Notes: generated by a model from the sequence alone, not told the origin. Positions 39,901-54,900 are shown, counted from the stretch's first letter. The stretch is 64,000 nt of DNA from Malurus cyaneus samueli (GCA_009741485.1 CM019229.1:1678995-1742994); one strand, 5' to 3'. A program made the numbers and translations.

Positions 39901-42900
39901 GTGGTTACACAGCAAAGAAAAGCAGGTCACAACTCCCCTGGACAGAACTGGCTTGTATTTCTTTTAATTTATCACTTTTAGAACGCTGGTTTAAAACTCT
40001 GTCATTGGAATTAGCACATTTCCATCAGAGCAGAGAGAAAAGGAGCATCCAGACTTTCTGAAATGCTCCAAATGTGCCAGGATGCAGCTGTGAGGCTGCA
40101 GTAACCCTGTGTCTGTGCTTGCAGGATGGAACAGAGGTGGTGGTGAAGGAGGTGCTGGCAGGGGACAGTGTCCACAGCCTCCTCAGCATCCTCGATGTCA
40201 TCACGGTGAGTTTGGGGAGGGTTTATGATTCCTGCTGGATCCAAGGGCAGGGAGGCAGCCCTTGGACATTCCTAGGATAGAATCAGAATGCAAAATGGTT
40301 TTTTTTTAATGAATTCTTCTCCTCCTGCCAGGCCCTCCCAGGTGCAAACTGAGCTCTGTGGTGTGGGAATCGTGGAGTGGGTCCTTGGCAGTGTGACCCT
40401 GATCCTGCTGATCAGCAGGAGGGTTTGGGGGATCCCCTGATGTCTGCAAAACTGAGATTGCAGCTTCATTTGCTCAGATCAGGCAGCAGCAAGGCCAGGT
40501 TGGGGCCCAGCAGTCCAGTTTTTTGCATGTTTGATTGGCTGTTTAATGAATTTGCTTTTATTTAGTCTAATGAAAATAAATCTGGCAGTTGTTATTGCTG
40601 TAATTCTGCTGTGACAACAGCACATGGGTTCATTTTGTGCTGTCACATCAGTGGTGCTGGTGGCCAGCTGAGGGCTGTGCTCCTTGGCAGGGGCCACGAT
40701 GAGCTGAATCCCTGCTGCTCCTGTTGACTGCAAAATTGGTGGATTTTATTCTGGTTGGAATTGCACTGATGGTTGTGCTGGAATCACCCCAGTGCATCTG
40801 TTAAGGAATGCCCAAATGGGAGGTGTTGAATTCCACATCTTTGGTAATACCCCAGCCCTGAAGGTGCTTTCTTGAAGGCTTTTGGTAGGATGAGATTTGA
40901 GGGGCTGAAGATAATCTGACCAATAATTGTTTTTGTTTGACCTTGGTCATGTTTATCTTGCTTGTCTGTGCTTCAAAAGGTGCCATTGCTCTGTGTGTGA
41001 GGAGTTAAAGGATTCTCTGAAATGTTCTTTGCCACTTTCAAAAGCAATCATCCACCTCTATATCCATATTATCTCCATATTTATGTTATCTATATTCATA
41101 GTTCCCATAAAACCTATTGACAGTGACAACATTTGTTAAGCTTGGCTGCAGTTTCCTCTGTAGAAAGTGAATAATTTGGACTGTGCAGGTCGAGTTGCTG
41201 TCAAATTCATAATAGTTTTGTAAATTCATAACAGTACCTGTGCCCTTGCTACTTCCACCACTGAATTTTTTTCGTGACGATATTCTAAAGAGCAGGGCCC
41301 TTATAAAGGAACATGAAAACCACTCATGTTCATGTTTGTTCAAAAGGAATATAAGAAAATAAATCCTTATGTAACAGTGTTTTGTGGCTTTGGTTTTCTA
41401 AAGAGTGGCTGCCATTAATTTTGTGTTTTGTTAATTTTTAATTCTCATTCTGCCATTTTTTTTCTCTTCCTCATTAGTTATACCACTGGTAAGTAAAAAA
41501 AATGAAAATGATTGAAAGTGTGTCAGAGTTAGCAGCATGCAGAAGGATGTGTAATGAAAAAACCTTGAAATATTTCTTGCTAAACTTGTTCTCATTTATT
41601 TTTATAACTCTTTTGTTCCTCTTTTCGAAGCTTTATGAACTGCTTGATTCCTGTTTTTCCTCTTCCTTATGTTCCTTGCAGACTTTAGATAGAGGAGTGG
41701 AATGAAAATAGGCAAGGAGAGGGGAATGGCACTGGGTCAGAACAGAGGAGACCCCTCAGTGTCACCCCAAATCAGTGATGGAGTCTCAGAACACCCTGCA
41801 GATGCTATAAATCTGAGTTAAATTTCACTGCACCACCAAACTCAGGGCTCTGACATGAAGGAAAGGTGAATTCAGAGTGGGTTTCAGTTGTCTGAGCTGA
41901 GTTTGGGATTCTTTTGACTGATTTTGCAGCACGTGATGTCAGGCTGGTCCCTCACTTAGTTGAGAGTTGTGCAACAAAGTTGAGGTTGCTTTGAGGAGTG
42001 GTGAGGTCTTGTTGGCTTTAATAGAAAGATCTTTTAATGTACCAGAGGTACTTTTCTAATTGAATCCTTCAGTTTTTCAACTGAAAAGTCCCTTTGGTTG
42101 TACCAAGTACAAAGGCAGCAGTTGTGACATGAACCTTCCCTTGTTCTGAGAACAGATCGATGCTGCTTTCCCCAACCTCTGAGGAGAAGCTGGGAGCTTT
42201 TGAATCCAGGTGGATGCAGAAATACTTTCCTGGTATTGTTCTGAGGTGCAGTTAATGACTCTGAATCCTCTGAGCTGAGCCTTGTTGATGTCTCTGCTTC
42301 CAGCAGCTCTCACTGAGAGCTCGTGTGTGCAGCCAGAGCTTTTCCCAGAACAGTCAATGCTCATCAGAGTGAAATGCTCCAGCAGAGATGTGGTGCTGAT
42401 GGCTGGGGCTTTGGGGTGGGCTTTTCTTCACCCTCCATGTGGAGATGGCATCAGGAAAAGGGGCCAGGTGGCATGGTTGGGATGAGAAAGTTGGAGAAAG
42501 AAGAGGCTGTGAGGGATATTGATCAATTGGCAGTGATGGGGAGGGGGGCGGAAATGAAAGTCAGAATTAAAAGAAGCTGGAAAAACACTTGGATAAAGGT
42601 GAGGCTGCAGGGCTGACAAGATGGATGGGGTTATAAAGCAGTGATTGATGGCTGTAAGAGCTTTGGTGCAGCAGTATTGGTGTAGATGATGTCAGGGAGG
42701 AGCAGAGGAAGACAAAAACCAGGAAACAGGGAGAATGTGCTGGGTTTTTGGGTCCAAAAAGGAGTAACTACTGCAGGTGGGAGGATGTGAAGCATCTGTG
42801 CCTCTTGTAGCAGATTTCCTGACCAAACTCGATGGGGTTTGGCCTTTAACTGTCACCTGGATTGCTCCTTGGAGGGGATGTCTCTCAGTCTCTAGAAGTA

Positions 42901-45900
42901 AATAGCTATCTGCCCTGAGAACAAAAAGTTCTCTATTGAAAAAAAAAACAACCCTGTTTCATAACTGATTATAACTTAACTGTTCTTGTCATCTCGGTGT
43001 GTGATTGCAAAATAGTCTAATTGAGATGTGGTGTTCTCCCAGTGCTGCTGATCACATTCTGTCTGGGAGAAGTGACAATTATGGAACATTGCCTGCTCAC
43101 GCTCCTGACAGCTCTTGGCATGTTCCAGCCCCATTAGCCACGGTGTGGCCCTTTCAGGAGAGCTGCTCTCATGCAGGGATTTCAGAGAGGCAAAATTATG
43201 TGCTGAAAACTTGGAGGAATGGGCTGTTCTTTGGAGAAAAAGGCTTCTGCATCATTATCTGTTATTATCCTAAAGCTGATTTTCTGAGATTGGCAGCACT
43301 GGCCTCTCCTCTCACGAGCTCTTTCCAGAAAAACCCAAACACTTCACTGGGTAGACTGGAATTCTGTGATACCCAGGGCTCAGTTTGCTCTTTGTAATAA
43401 CTCTTACGAAAAAGACCATTAAAATTGATGCTTATCCTTGCCCAACAACCAAAAATTTAATAATTTCCATAGTTTTTTGCTGTGCATTCGCTGTAGGGAT
43501 TGGTAGCAAATGTAGTTGATGACAAATGCAGTGCTTTAAAACAGACTATAAACATTTTCTTTTACATGTAAGAAACCCAAATTAATTCTTTGCCTAAAGC
43601 CAGACTTAAAACTGGCCTGTAATAGAAGATGGTTACATTTATTTTTGGGTACAGCCAAAGCACAGAAATGTTATTTGTTATTTTCTTAATTAAAAGAAAC
43701 TTGGGAAAACTGAGGACATTGGCAGCTTTGCACTGTAGGTCAGAGAGCTATTTAAAATTTCAAATCCCTCAGGAACTTGAAAATCAAGGCTATTAATATC
43801 ATCCCAGATTTTATAAAAAGGTCAGCTGAACTTGGTGTAATTAAGAAATTGGTTCCAATTAATTTAATTTAATTTTAGAATCTGCTTCATGGTGCCTTCC
43901 AGACCAGGAGGCAGACAGAGCTTTATTTTCCAGGGTGATTAGAGCTGGGCAGGAAGACTCTTGTTTGATTTTTCTGGGTTCTTTAGGCAGGAATTCCTTC
44001 AGAGTGCTTGTATGGAGTTGTCTGATGTTCTGTGCAGGTAGTTGGGTTTGTAATCAGCATTTAAATTTGGGAAAAATGTGCCTTCTGTTGCTCAGGAGGG
44101 GAGAGTTTCCAGAGCTGTGAGGTCTTTTTAAAATAGAAACTTCATTTCTTCCTTTGCTCCTGCTCTTAGCTTCACAAGGGCTCATTTTATCTTATAAATA
44201 CTGTGTAAATCAATATTTGATGGATTGCTAAATTAATTCATGGGTTATAAATGTTGGTTCCAGCATTTATTAAAGGGGTAAATGTCTGTCTGGAGCTTTT
44301 TATACGAGTGTTTGGCAGTAGATATTTGTTCAAATCTATTCTCATTTAAGGGGAGAAGATCCAAAACCAGTGTCTTGCCTTCCAGTGTGAAAAAAAATCT
44401 GTGTTCTACCCACTTGTAGTTTTATTTTTCATTTGTTTGTTAGTTCTCCATCTGTTCTTGGAGCAGGATGCTCTAGACCCACTTGGTCTCTGGTAAAGAG
44501 AAGCTCTTTAGGTTTTTCACATGGAATANATGTATATATATGTCTTGAAACACAAGAAGTCTGCCTGTCCTCTGTCTCTCTCCATTCTGTCTAGAGTTAT
44601 TGTGCAGTTTTGGTGTGGTTTTTACTGGTTGTGTGGTGTGAGTCTGGGGTTGTTTTCGCAGCAAACAGCTTGGTTGTCAGTACAGAGAATAAAACCAACA
44701 AACCCCCTTTTCTCTGCAGCCTTGACTAGCTGGGATTTGAAATGCTGCTGGAGGCTGGCTCTGAAATAAAACCGTGTCAGAGCTGAGAGCCTGGCACGTC
44801 CCTTAACCTGATCCAGCTCCCTGGAGCTCTTATTTCTCTGCCCCTGTCTCTAATGCAGGTGTGAATTCACCCTCATTACACCCCCCGTGGTCACAGAGCA
44901 CAAGTTCAAGGCTCTTTGTGGTCAGATGGTGTCTGTCAGACTTTACAATAGCAAAGCAGGAATTTGGGAAGAGCTGGGTTGGATAACTGATGGATTAACC
45001 CCTGTGTCTCTGCACCTTTTCTCTCAGGGTCACCCTGCTCCCTATAAAACCGTCTCAGCCCGAGCAGCCAGTCCCTCCACCATCCTGAGACTTCCAGCCA
45101 GTGCCTTCCAGGATGTGTTCCAGAAATACCCTGAAACCCTTGTGAGAGTGGTGCAGGTAGGTGGAGCTGAGGGGGAAGGGGAGCCACGTTCATTTCCAGG
45201 TTACAGGAGGATACTGAGAGGCTCAGCAAGCTCATCATCCTTCGCTGGATATGGAACTGCTCAGTGCAGCTTATCAGGATTTGGATTTGTTCTGCTCTTC
45301 CCTGGCTGTTGAGCCCTAGGCTTAATAATCCCAGCATTATCACATGTAGGAAAAAAGAATTTGTATATCTGTGTATCTCCATGGATTGAGTTCCTGCCTG
45401 GAATAGCCTGGTCACTCAGCCAGAGCTGCAGTGGGACTGTGTTGGTCCTTGGGGAGTGGGAAGGTGCTGGTGTGAGCTCTGCAGCTTGGGGTGCACCAGG
45501 AGGGCTCCAGAATGGCAGAGAGTCAGGGACAGACTGCCACGTGCTCTGAAACAGGGCTGCTGGACCCTCAGGAGCTGTTTGGTGAGGGCTGGTGCTTTGG
45601 AGAAGTCACAGAATTCAGCCTGATGTATGAATTTCCACTTCAGAAGCCTCTGTCAGCACCTGAGGAAAGAGCTGTGCCCTGTGTCAGTTCTGTGTTTGCT
45701 TCCCTTTGCTTTGCAGGAGCTCAGCCAGTTCTCAGGTGAGCACTGGAGTCAGGCTTGGACCTCCTGCAGGTGGGAGCGGGTGCAGGGATCAGGATTAGGG
45801 ATTTCCAGGAGTGGTGCATTGCCCCCCTGTTGTGTAACAGCCAAGGGGTGACCTGGGCTGTCCTTTTGTTTTACTGTCACTTCTAAATCTTTCTGTCCTT

Positions 45901-48900
45901 GCAGACTGTGCCGCTCTCTGGGTGATTTATGAGAGACACATGAACCTCCTCATACTGATGCTTGAAGGAGAACAGATCATTAACACCAAATTAATTTGGA
46001 CTGTGAGAGCTGACACAAAGGAGAGGATGGCTCAGGAGGGGGAATTAGCAAGGAGGGCAGAGGAAGGTGGCACTGACTCCGGTGCCAGGTTGGAATGCTT
46101 GTGGTGCAGTGGCACAGGATGTGCACGGGGAGAGCTGGGTGATTTTTTAATGCAAGGGGATAGAAGCAAATACTTCTGTTTCAAGGCAATTTTATTGGTG
46201 TTTATAGGAAACAAAAAGCATTTGGTGTTTGGGAGTGAGACTTTGGATTCTCGTGCCATCAAGTGATGGTGAAGTCATTGGTAAATCATTTGAATCCATC
46301 TCAATTTATCAGCTGCTGTTAAGGAATTTCAGCCTGGGCTACAGTGTGTATTTTACAGAATGTTTTCAGGTGTTCTGGTGCATGATTGTGTCTGAATGCT
46401 CAATCCACTGCTGTTGTTTCTCAATTCCCTTTGCAGATCATCATGGTGAGGCTGCAGAGGGTGACTTTCCTGGCCTTGCACAACTACCTGGGGCTGACCA
46501 CGGAGCTCTTCAGCTGTGTGAGTGTGGGGCACCCTGCACTTCCCCAGCAGGGCACACACACAGCTTTGCCTTCTTCCAGAAGATCACAAAGCAAATGCTG
46601 CTCATTAATTTCATAATGACAGTGTTTGAGGAGTCAGGCACTTGTACAAGCAGCCCATAAAGCCCAGCCCACGCTGGTGCCTGGGGAATTGGTGGGGAGG
46701 TTCCAGCTTCCCCAGAGCATCATTCCAGAGTGATGTGTGAGCTCTGCTCGCTGCTTCAGCTGCCCTGCTCTGTGCTGAGAGTACCTGCTCACCTCTGCCT
46801 GTGACAGCATGGAAAATATTCCAGTGTTCAGTCTGTTCCTGTTGCCTTGATAGGCCAGTTTCAATAATGACACAGGCACAGTTAAGGGGATAAAAAGGGT
46901 TTTTACCTCGGTATTTGAGATCAGGTGCACAACTTGATGGAAAAATGCACCTCCTTGTATAGCATGGATACAATTCTTATAGACTTCAATTTAGCATATC
47001 TATCTAGAATTCCCCAATAAGAAACTTAATAAATGAAATAATGTCCCTTTATTCTAAAGAATCCCCCTGGGATGAGGCCAGAGCACAGTTTACACAATGT
47101 GTTCCAGAGAGAAGATTTCACCCAAGGCTGGAGCCTCAGGTTTGAGATAGCTCAGGGCACGCTGGCCCCTCAGTGAGGATGGTTGGATTCTCTGCCCAAC
47201 AGAAACCCTAAACTAAACTGGAATATCAGAATACAAGAATTACAGGCATATAATTCTTGTAGGGTAGAGGAGGATGCATAAAGGGTACAGAAAATGCATA
47301 AAAGTATATAAAGGGTACATAAAAAGGAAAGGCAAAAATCATCAGGCATCATGCCTCTGCAGCTGTCTGCTTCCAGCCACCCTGGACTGGACAATGCTGG
47401 TGTGTCTGAGGTGCCAGAGTGGGCTCAGAGTGCACAGGAGCAGCAGCTTTTGGGTGACACCACTGTCACACCAACAGGGTGGGGTTTGCCTGATGCCAGC
47501 AATGGCCACTGAACCCCTGGACAGTCTCCAGTTTCCTGTGTGATCCATGGTCTGTGCAGATTCCCAGCCCCAGCTGAGCTGTCAAGACATGGCTCCCATG
47601 GTGGCAGAGGGTCAGCTCAGGGACTGCTCAGTCCCAGTGGCCACATGGGACTGGTGGGATGCTCGGAGGGAGCTGCAGATCCCAGGATGGGTCACCCGGG
47701 GGGTCTGGGGTTGGTCTGAGCAGTGCCTGGGGGTCTGTGCAGGCTCTGGGACCCATGTGAGTGTCTGCTTTGTGTCTGTTTGTCCCCCTGCTGCTCCCAG
47801 CAGGGCCAGGCTGTCCCTCTGATCTCTGTGAGCAGCGCCAGCACCCCGGGCAAAGCAGGGAAGAGACTCTCGTCCAGTGCTTTGGAGGAGGAGCGTGGAG
47901 ACAAGTCTGAGAAGTCTGGGGAAACCCTGGAAATGGGTAATGCTTCTGGAAACATGGAGGAACTCTCCTTTGGCATCTTCTTTAACTGTTGTAGTGTTCA
48001 TGGAATCCCAGAATGGTTTGGGTTGGGAGGGACCTTAAAGCCCATCCCATCCCACCCCTGTCATGGTCAGGGACACCTCCCACTGTCCCAGGCTGCTCCC
48101 AGCCCCAATGTCCAGCCTGGCCTTGGGCACTGCCAGGGATCCAGGGGCAGCCACAGCTTCTCTGGGCACCCTGTGCCAGGGCCTCACTGCCCTTAATAGT
48201 AGAGAATTTTCTCCCAAAATCCAGCCTAACCCTGCCCTCCTTCAGCTTGAGGCCATTGCCCTCTATCCTTTCATTGAATGTGATCTCTTGTTGATGTTGA
48301 TGCCAAAAATGGGGCTTACCTGAAACAGAGGCCAGACAAAGTGAAGAGAATAAAAGCAGACAAATTTAATCCAGGCCTTACAGGTACATTAAGGGCAGGT
48401 AAAGCCTCCTCATGAGGCTGCACCCAAAATGGACCCCAAGTCACAAGATTTTCACCTTTTATCGGTTCTGTCTCATTCACACATTGAGCCCCAATTCTCC
48501 AATGACACTTTCAGGTGATGCTGTCACCCACCCCCAATTCTCTGTTGTTTCCATCTCTTGGGGCCTGGCACAGGGAGGTGTCCTTGAGTTTGGGGCTGCA
48601 GAGGAATTGTTTTGTGTAAAAATGGGAGAGCAGGCGCTCAGCACTGTGCACTAGAGAATTACAAGAATACAGATACATGAAAAATAGAGAAGCTAAAATC
48701 CTGAGGCAACAATATCACTTCTATTGATCAGAGGGTTTTTATTTTACCAGAGCAGTTGGGGATTGTCTCAGATCAGGTTCAGGTTTGAAGCCTCTGGATA
48801 GGCCATAGCTTCAATAGGGGAATGTTATTATGTTCTTATTGACATTGAGGGATGAAGGAAAGGGGAAAAATGAGTGACTCCTGATTTTGAATGCAGAGGG

Positions 48901-51900
48901 AGAGTTGGGAAAATTAAGCACTCTAGATATCCAAAGAAGAATTGCTGGATATGTGTCTTTTCAGGCTAAAAACTCAGTACTGAAGGTAAAACTGGGAAAA
49001 TGAAAATAGAGCTGAATTTTGCCTCTGCACATGGGAAAAAAATAATTAAAGGAAAACTAGGAAAAAGCTTTAAACAATTTTTAACATTAGTGTTTCAAAA
49101 CCTTTAAGTCAGCCTTTAACAGTGGATAGTTAAAGGTTCTTGCTGTGAGTGAAATTTACTTTATTAGGGGATGCCTTGTGTTTACCACATTTGTTTTTGT
49201 ATTTCAGATATGTTGAGGGTTTCTGGTGCAGAACACCCTGAGCACGTTTTCAGAAGAAGCCTTTCATCACCTCCCTACGCAGGGTCTACAGAGGCTTCTA
49301 GTAAGTAGTGCTTGGCAAAATGGTGGGAAAGAGGTCATTTATCTAATCATGGGGGAAGGCACATGATCTCTGGAGTGCTGGCTTAGATAATTTCCCTGTT
49401 TATGGTAGATAATCACCTTGCAGTCCTGTCGGTGGCAGATAATTGTCTCGAAGTGGTGCTGCTTCCTAACTCATTTGTCAAGAATTGATTTAGTCACAAA
49501 TGGACTGTGATCCAGGAGAGCATTCCCTTGCTGTCATTATCAGCAATGGGGAACATCATTTGGCTACCAAGACCTGCAAGCCAAGAGCTTTATTAATTGA
49601 TATTACTGAAGCAAACTGAATGATGATGATGGGCCATCATCTTTCACATAAAAGATGACACACGGTTCTTGCTTGGCTGATTGTCCCAAAAAGCACATTA
49701 CAAGGCTTTCCTGCTTTTAGAGGAACGTTCTTTGGAGTGGATAATAAAGGTGATTGATCATGGGATGCTCTGAGGAGACTTTTATGAGGCTGAGCTGGTT
49801 TGGGGCTGCATTTTGGGGAGCTTCAGCCACCTCTGCTGTAGACATTTCCCTCTGAGTTTAGGGCAGGTTTGTGTTCCAAGGTGGAGAAACTGCAGTTCTT
49901 TTGGCAATCACAGAACACCAGCAACTGTCTCTGTTAGCTGAGGACTCAATTAACCACTGGGAGGGAATTATAAAGTCATGCTCAGGTAGTGCTGATAGAG
50001 AAATATTTAATCAGTGGAATAAAGGTGCCCTGGGTGCTTTAGAAAATGCTTTTATTGCTCACTTAGGAGGAAAGATCATAGTGTGAGGGTTTGAAGAGTT
50101 ACAAAGAGAGGAGGGGGACAGGCTGAGGGAGCCCTGAGCACTGGGGGCTTGGTGTCACTTGTTCCTGTCACATTAATTTGTTGGTGTGCACAGAGGAGAG
50201 AATTGGATCATTCCTTCATTTTTAACTCTGCAGGGATGATTTCTTTGCTCTTCAGTTCCTGCTGGGTGAGTGTACAGGCTCCCACTCAGATTTTTTTGTG
50301 GTTTCCATGTTACTGTCCAGAGGGATGGATGTGATGGAGGAGTAGGAATTTGGCTGGTGGAAAACAGATCATCTTTCCAAGCCAGGGAGACAAATTAAAA
50401 GAAAATATTGATTGAGCCACACAAGACTTGGCTTGATTTTCACATGTGTGGGGTTGTTTTACACTGGGAATTACAAAATGTACCAGCAGACCTGATTCAG
50501 TGGGAAATTAGATAATCCCTGCCCTGAACCCAGCCCCTTCCCCAGGTAAATGAGCAGTTCAGTGAGTTCTGCCTGTGACACTTCTAAGGGACAGTCCTTG
50601 TGTGTTCTTAGGAGCTTTTATGTGGAAGGACACTTGGAAACTTCTCAGTGGTTGTGTCCATTTGTCCTTCCATTCTCCTTTTACGTGTCATAAAAGTTAT
50701 GTCAGGGTGCACAGAGCTTAGCTAAGAGAGAAAATTAATTTTTACTGCCAGAAGGAGCGTATCTAATTGGGTAATTATGATTTGCCTCAGTTAACAGAGC
50801 TGATGCCTTCTCACTGTTCAGCTTGCACAGAAAGGATCTTGATGAAAGTGTCTGTAATGAAAAGATCAAGATCTCACTTCAGGTTTTATTCCCCTGCTCA
50901 CTGTGTGTTCAGACTCTATGTAATATTGATTATGTTTATTATTAATTCAGAGAGGAGAGAGCTGTCTGTGTCAGAGTCATACAAGTGCTGTTATCTGAAC
51001 ATCTCCTCCATTTGCTTGTTGTTACAATTAACAAACACTAAAAATTGCTTTGGGAGAAACCACTTTTGCTTCAGCTGTGCTTGGGGCTGGGTGTAATTTG
51101 TTCTTCTGGTTTTTGTGGAGTTATCTGACTTGGAACACAGCAGTTGTGGAGATGGGAAATAGGATCCTGCCAGCTCAGCCTGCTCTGCTTTATGAGTGTG
51201 CTAACTCTGTGTGGAGAACGATGGAATTCATTCCTGTGGAGCATCTGGACTGGAAATCTTTACTCCCAAATTGGCTCCCCCCAATTCTCTCTTGTTTCCA
51301 TCTCTTGGGGCCTGGCACAGGGAGGTGTCCTTGAGTTTGGGGCTGCAGAGGAATTGTTTTGTGTAAAAATGAGGGAGCAGGAGCTCAGCACTGTCTGTGG
51401 AGTCTGGAGTTAAACACTGGAGAATTCCAGGGGTACAGAGACATGGAAATAGAGAAACTGAAATCCTAAGGCATCATTCCCCTGCCTGGGTTTTTCAGGT
51501 GCAGGGCTGGGGCGGGGGTGCTTTCCCTTCCTGGGGAGCCAAAATCAAAAGTTTTTGGGTGTAACTTGGGAAATGTGGGTTCAGCTTAGAATGCACTCGG
51601 TGTGTTGGGGTCAGGAGTTTGGGACCCTGGGATTTGGGGGCAGGGAGATGAGCAGGGAGTCAGATCAGCCCATATGGAGCTGCTCTTCCCACTATCCCAG
51701 GGTTTTTTTTTTTTTGTGGTCGATTTAGGGTCTTTAATGTTGCAGGAAATTCAGTTAATAGCATCAACAGCTTTGTTATTTCTTTTTATTTTTTATCTCA
51801 TAACTTGTAAGTTCTGATGATCAACTTTGGGTCAACTTGTTGGGTTTCTTGTTTGGAGGCTGATCATTAAATGACAATTATTATGACCCCAGTGGCAGAT

Positions 51901-54900
51901 GTGGATTTGCAGCATGCAGAGATTTGTTTATATTTGTAGATCACAGACTCATGGACTTATAAAGGTTGGAAGAAACCTTTAAAATCGTGGAGCTGTCAGT
52001 CCAGCACCACTCCCATGTTCTCTCTAAGCCATATCCTCAAATGCCACATCCACATGTTCTTTGAACACTTCCAGGGGTGGTGACTCCACCCCTGCCCTGG
52101 CAGTCTGTTCCAGTTTTTTACAGCCCTTTCCACGATAAGATTTTTCCTAATATCCAATCAAACCTCCCCTGGCAGAACTCGAAGCCATTTCCTCAAACTG
52201 ACATGGAAAAGAGTTCTCTGAGGTAGATTTGAATATTTGGGGTAGTGTGATTCTCCCCTTGGCTTAGCTGGGGGTGGAGACAGGAGTCAAGCCTCTTCAG
52301 AAATCAAGTAATTGTAATTTGATAATTAAATTTATAGGCAGCCCTTCCTGGTAGGGTGATATTGTCACATGATCATAAATCATCAGTGTGTAAACATTGG
52401 GCAGTTCATGGATCCAAAAGCCAACTTCCCAAAGCTTGGGGCAATCCTGAGCAAATTCAATCCTGAGGCAATCCCATGTCTCTGGAGAGGGACAGATGGG
52501 GAAGGAATTCAGAATTAAAAATTTGAACTAATGAGTTGACAAAGTCCACCAGTCAATAAAGACAATTGCTTTTCCTAAGGGCCCAGCCTCTTCCTGAGCA
52601 GCAATTTGTATTTATAAAAGCAAAAGTATAAGAACAATGTAGGGACTGAAGGGAAAAGGCATCAGGGAGAAAATGTGAACTTTCTGTATAGTTTATTTTG
52701 GAGATAAATTAGGCATAGAAATATGATTGAAATTATTGCAGGTTTATTTGTCAAAGGGAATTGCAATTTCTACATGATTCTTAAACTCATCTGTAAATCT
52801 TGAGGCTGTGGGAATCCTGTTCAAGGTATTCAAACAGGAAGAGTTTCCCAGCTATGTTTGCCTTATTGATTAGCTCAGAAAACTTTCTGGAAGGTGGATG
52901 GGACAGCCAAGGAGCTCATGGAATTAAGATCTGTTAAAATTGGGAATTAAAGAATAGGAATGGTATTGACTTCAAATTGATGAATTACATAAGTGAGAAC
53001 TGTAAGGGAATTTTTTTGGTAGCTCCCAGCAGCTCAATTTGGACAAGTTGTATAAAAGATCTGAAATTATTGGGGGGAAAATGCTTTTTTGTATGTAGAG
53101 AGTTTGCAAAGTTGCTGATCATAATTTTCTCCCTATGAAATGGCTATTTATTGGGTGCAAAAAAATTCCTTTTGTTTAGTGAAGAGAAGGCTAATAAGAA
53201 TAATTTCCTGCAAACAGTGAGGAAAATTTAGTAGATTTGCCTCTTCCTGGCTATGATGATGATAGTAATAATAAAAAAGTAAAATTAATAAAAATATAAT
53301 AACAGTCTGACATTCTCCCTGCCATTCTCCTCTTGTACAGAGCCTGGTTTGGGGGATAAAAGATAACCTGGAATGATAAAAGAAAGCACAGCTACATCCT
53401 GGGCACTGTGATAGGACAGGGAACTCAACAGAAAATCTGCTTAATTTTTCCAAAAAGGCTTTTAAAGGAAATAAGAGTTTTCTTTAGCAGATCCCACCTT
53501 TTCTACAAACCCATCAACATCTAGAAAGAGCAACAGATCAGAGGGTGAGCTGCTGTCACAAATGAGGAAATTGGCCCCTGAAACTTAAGCCTATGAAGGA
53601 TTCAAGGATTTGTGGAACTTGGTAAATAAAACACAGCAGCTGATGTGAGCCACCAGCAGCATCACTTCAGGCAGCTTTGCAGAAAGCCACACAAAACACT
53701 CCAAAGTTTTAAGTTATCACAAATTCCCTCTCTCCAGTGCTCTGCCAATGATCAGTGAACAAAAACCCCACAACAAACCTACAGATAATGACTGCACTCT
53801 GCACAGGAGTGGAATTCCTGGGACACATTGTAGACCCGAGTTCAGATGGGAAGAGTGAAAAAGGTCCAGGTTAAAATGAGCTGGGAAATCAAGAAGAACA
53901 TGAGGGTGCTGAAGTTGCTCCACTTCACGTGTTACCTGCTGTTGCTGAGGAGCTGCAGCACAGGAGGTGCTTAAAGCAGCATTTTTGCATTTCTTGCAGA
54001 CAATTCCAGTGGTGCCAAGTCTGACATGGACATGGCCTACGAGAGGGCCAGGGTGCACCTGGTTCCTGAGGATGGTGCTGGCAGCCCTGCCACAGCCAAG
54101 GTGGGTCTGCCTTGTCCCCAAGAGCCCAGCCTGCTCCCTGCCCAGGGCTTCCCTGCATCATGGACTAACTGAAATCCTTGCTTTTCCCTTTTTCTCTTTT
54201 CCCCCCCTTTTTCCCCTTTTTTTCCCCTTTTTTCCCCTTTTTCCCCCATTTTTTCCCTTTTTCTTTCCCCTTTTTCCCCTTTTTTCCCTTTTTTTTCCCT
54301 TTTTTCCCCCCTTTTTCCCCTTTTCCTTTCCCCTTTTCCTCTTGGCCCCTCTAGACCACCTAACCTGCCTGCCCTTGAAAGGTTTTTATATTACTGCTTT
54401 TTTTAACATACAGCTGTTTCAGTAGATTTTAGTGGCTGTTAAGTCATTTTACTGCACATCTTGAAACTCTGTGGAGATTCCCTTGGTGAGCAATGGGAAA
54501 ACACTGCTGCAACTTTTCATGTGTTTTCTTCCCCTGACTCATGAAATGGATTATTTGGATTTATCAGACCATGCTTTATTTGTGGGAGGTATTTTACAGC
54601 AAGGAATTAAAAACTTGTATCAGCTGTAGTTTTCCTGTTATTATTTATAAATCTCTTTTTATTTTTGTGATCTGCTTGTTACAAATACTGACCTGGAAGT
54701 CGAGAGCACAGAAACACTCTTGAGTTATAAAAATGTAAACCAAAATCTGGAATGAAACTGTTGCTCACTGTGACCTTCACAGACATTTTATCATTTCCTC
54801 CATCTTTGTGTGCAGTATTGATGAAGTTTTAGTTCCATCAAGCTGGCAGCAGCCCAGTTCCTGAGAAATCTCTTATTATTCCCTTTCCCAAGCTGTGATG

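Noticed and set aside
41478..41488. Possible 11-nt microexon in PNPLA7 intron 8 between TTCCTCATTAG and GTAAGTA
   Set aside because: The splice signals look good, but 11 nt between two phase-0 exons would break the frame in a conserved domain. Without RNA evidence it is treated as chance.
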